From: Ecdyonurus torrentis
Lineage: Eukaryota; Arthropoda; Insecta; Ephemeroptera; Heptageniidae
Assembly (NCBI GenBank): GCA_949318235.1
Contig: CASGGR010000039.1
Coordinates: 682,001-746,000 of the forward strand
DNA length: 64,000 nt
Direction of reading: 5' to 3'
In this document: piece after piece, positions 63,460 to 64,000 of the stretch
Position numbering within the stretch: the first letter of the stretch is position 1
How the letters are laid out: every line of letters begins with the position of its first letter
Program-made: the position numbers and the translations under genes
Notes under the pieces: model-generated
The model's database searches: none
What the model was told of the DNA's origin: nothing
What the model saw: only the letters and a program-made list of their open reading frames with translations

Positions 63460-64000
63460 TATGTTATAAGTTAAATTTGATGTCTGTAGCATTCTTAGTT
63501 TTTGAGAAATCATCAAAACTAGTTTTAATCGTGTAAAAAGTATGATTCAAAACATTCAATAACATTTGGTTCTTGAAATAGAAACTTTGTTTCATGACTT
63601 GGTTTGGCTACATGATGAGTGAAAACTAAAATTGTCAATAACCCAAAAAGTATGCGTCGAAGCAAAAAAGTTCAAGACATCTTTTTTGTAGAGAATTGAA
63701 AAACCTATGTCATAAGTCAAATTTGATGTCTGTAGCATTCTTAGTTTTTGAGAAATCATCAAAACTAGTTTTAATCGTGTAAAAAGTATGATTAAAAACA
63801 TTCAATAACATTTGGTTCTTGAAATAGACACTTTGTTTCATGACTTGGTTTGGCTACATGATGAGTGAAAACTAAAGTTGTCAATAACCCAAAAAGTATG
63901 CGTCGGAGCAAAAAAGTTCAAGATATCTTTTTTGTAGAGAATTGAAAAACCTATGTCATAAGTCAAATTTGATGTCTGTAGCATTCTTAGTTTTTGAGAA

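Larger units (their letters stand above)
59900..63837 (+). repeat. X-containing block, copy 2
   Basis: Order v, a, a, s, X, n, l, v, s with GAAAAAACTATG (61981), h, s, Y, Z, n, l+, v. The two X patches are 5415 bp apart. The two GAAAAAACTATG marks are 5661 bp apart, one unit more, because copy 1 lost a v unit between them. Confidence 0.75.
1..64000 (+). repeat. 246-bp satellite array, head to tail, spans whole window
   Basis: The same unit recurs every 246 bases from the first base to the last (for example ATGTCTGTAG at 1, 247 and 2461), always in the same orientation. About 260 copies fit. Hand count of the first unit gives 73 G or C in 246 bases. Differences between units fall mostly at about twenty recurring positions, and the stretches between them are nearly invariant, which is the mark of concerted evolution. 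Only eleven units were seen to be 247 bp instead of 246. Nothing unrelated interrupts the array and neither border is inside the window. Arrays of this kind are known from centromeric, pericentromeric and subtelomeric heterochromatin of plants and animals; which of these applies is not visible here. I do not recognise the family. It could be a known species-specific satellite that I cannot name. Confidence 0.98.

Noticed and set aside
1..64000. CRISPR array, because of the regular direct repeats.
   Set aside because: There are no unique spacers, the repeat unit is 246 bp and contiguous, and no cas gene is present.

Overview
The whole 64,000-base window is one uninterrupted head-to-tail satellite DNA array. 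The basic unit is 246 bp (about 260 copies, about 30% G+C by hand count of one unit). All copies lie in the same orientation. The array enters and leaves the window in mid-repeat, so neither edge is visible. I see no protein-coding gene, RNA gene, transposon insertion, CRISPR array, telomeric repeat or unrelated spacer. Minus-strand open frames of 67-69 codons recur in most units, but they are by-products of the repeat: they are reset by ordinary variant bases and carry no recognisable domain. The organism cannot be named from this. A homogenised satellite of this size points to a eukaryote and a heterochromatic (centromeric, pericentromeric or subtelomeric) block, probably in a long-read assembly.

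To describe the higher-order layout I cut units at phase 113 of the monomer (the TCA of TTTCATGACT) and named them by diagnostic bases. a = standard unit, ending ATTAAAAACAT. s = the same, ending ATTTTTATCAT. h = the same, ending AATAAAAACAT. n = GTCATTAG plus GAGCAATC. y = ACACGATGAG plus CTTAAATTG plus GACTTG. Y = y without the ACACG and CTTAA changes. Z = Y without GAGCAA. L = GATAAG plus GTTTAAG plus GAATTAAAA. l = L plus CTAGG and GTTAAATTT, usually ending ATTCAAAAC. l+ = l with one extra base (247 bp). v = CGTCGAAGC with GTCATAAG. d = CGTCGAAGC with ATGATATAAG. c = GTAGTCTT, usually with CTTAAAGTC, ending ATTCAAAAC. X = a 247-bp unit with a replaced 25-base patch.

Region 1 (1 to about 10.4 kb) is the most mixed part, rich in c-d pairs and a 7-unit l-n-Z-c-d-a-s order. 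Region 2 (about 10.4-19.5 kb) has two copies of a 3198-bp block and three tandem copies of a 1230-bp five-unit repeat, a-s-y-l-v. Region 3 (about 19.5-34.3 kb) is built on Y-L-n-l-v and carries a private G-to-T change in its n units. Region 4 (about 34.3-52.5 kb) contains a contiguous 3199-bp tandem pair inside a larger block repeated at 5660 bp. Region 5 (about 52.3 kb to the end) is built of cassettes that start with v and end with l+, and it contains the two X units.

The parts do not work together as genes. What the window records is array evolution: block duplications, whole-unit deletions by misaligned exchange, conversion-like mosaics, and the spread of marked unit lineages along the array. 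The most notable points are a strict n-l-v unit order over the right two-thirds, a 247-bp lineage confined to the right third, the duplicated X patch, and conserved palindromes in each unit. Unit typing and block limits were read by eye and should be confirmed by a self-alignment.
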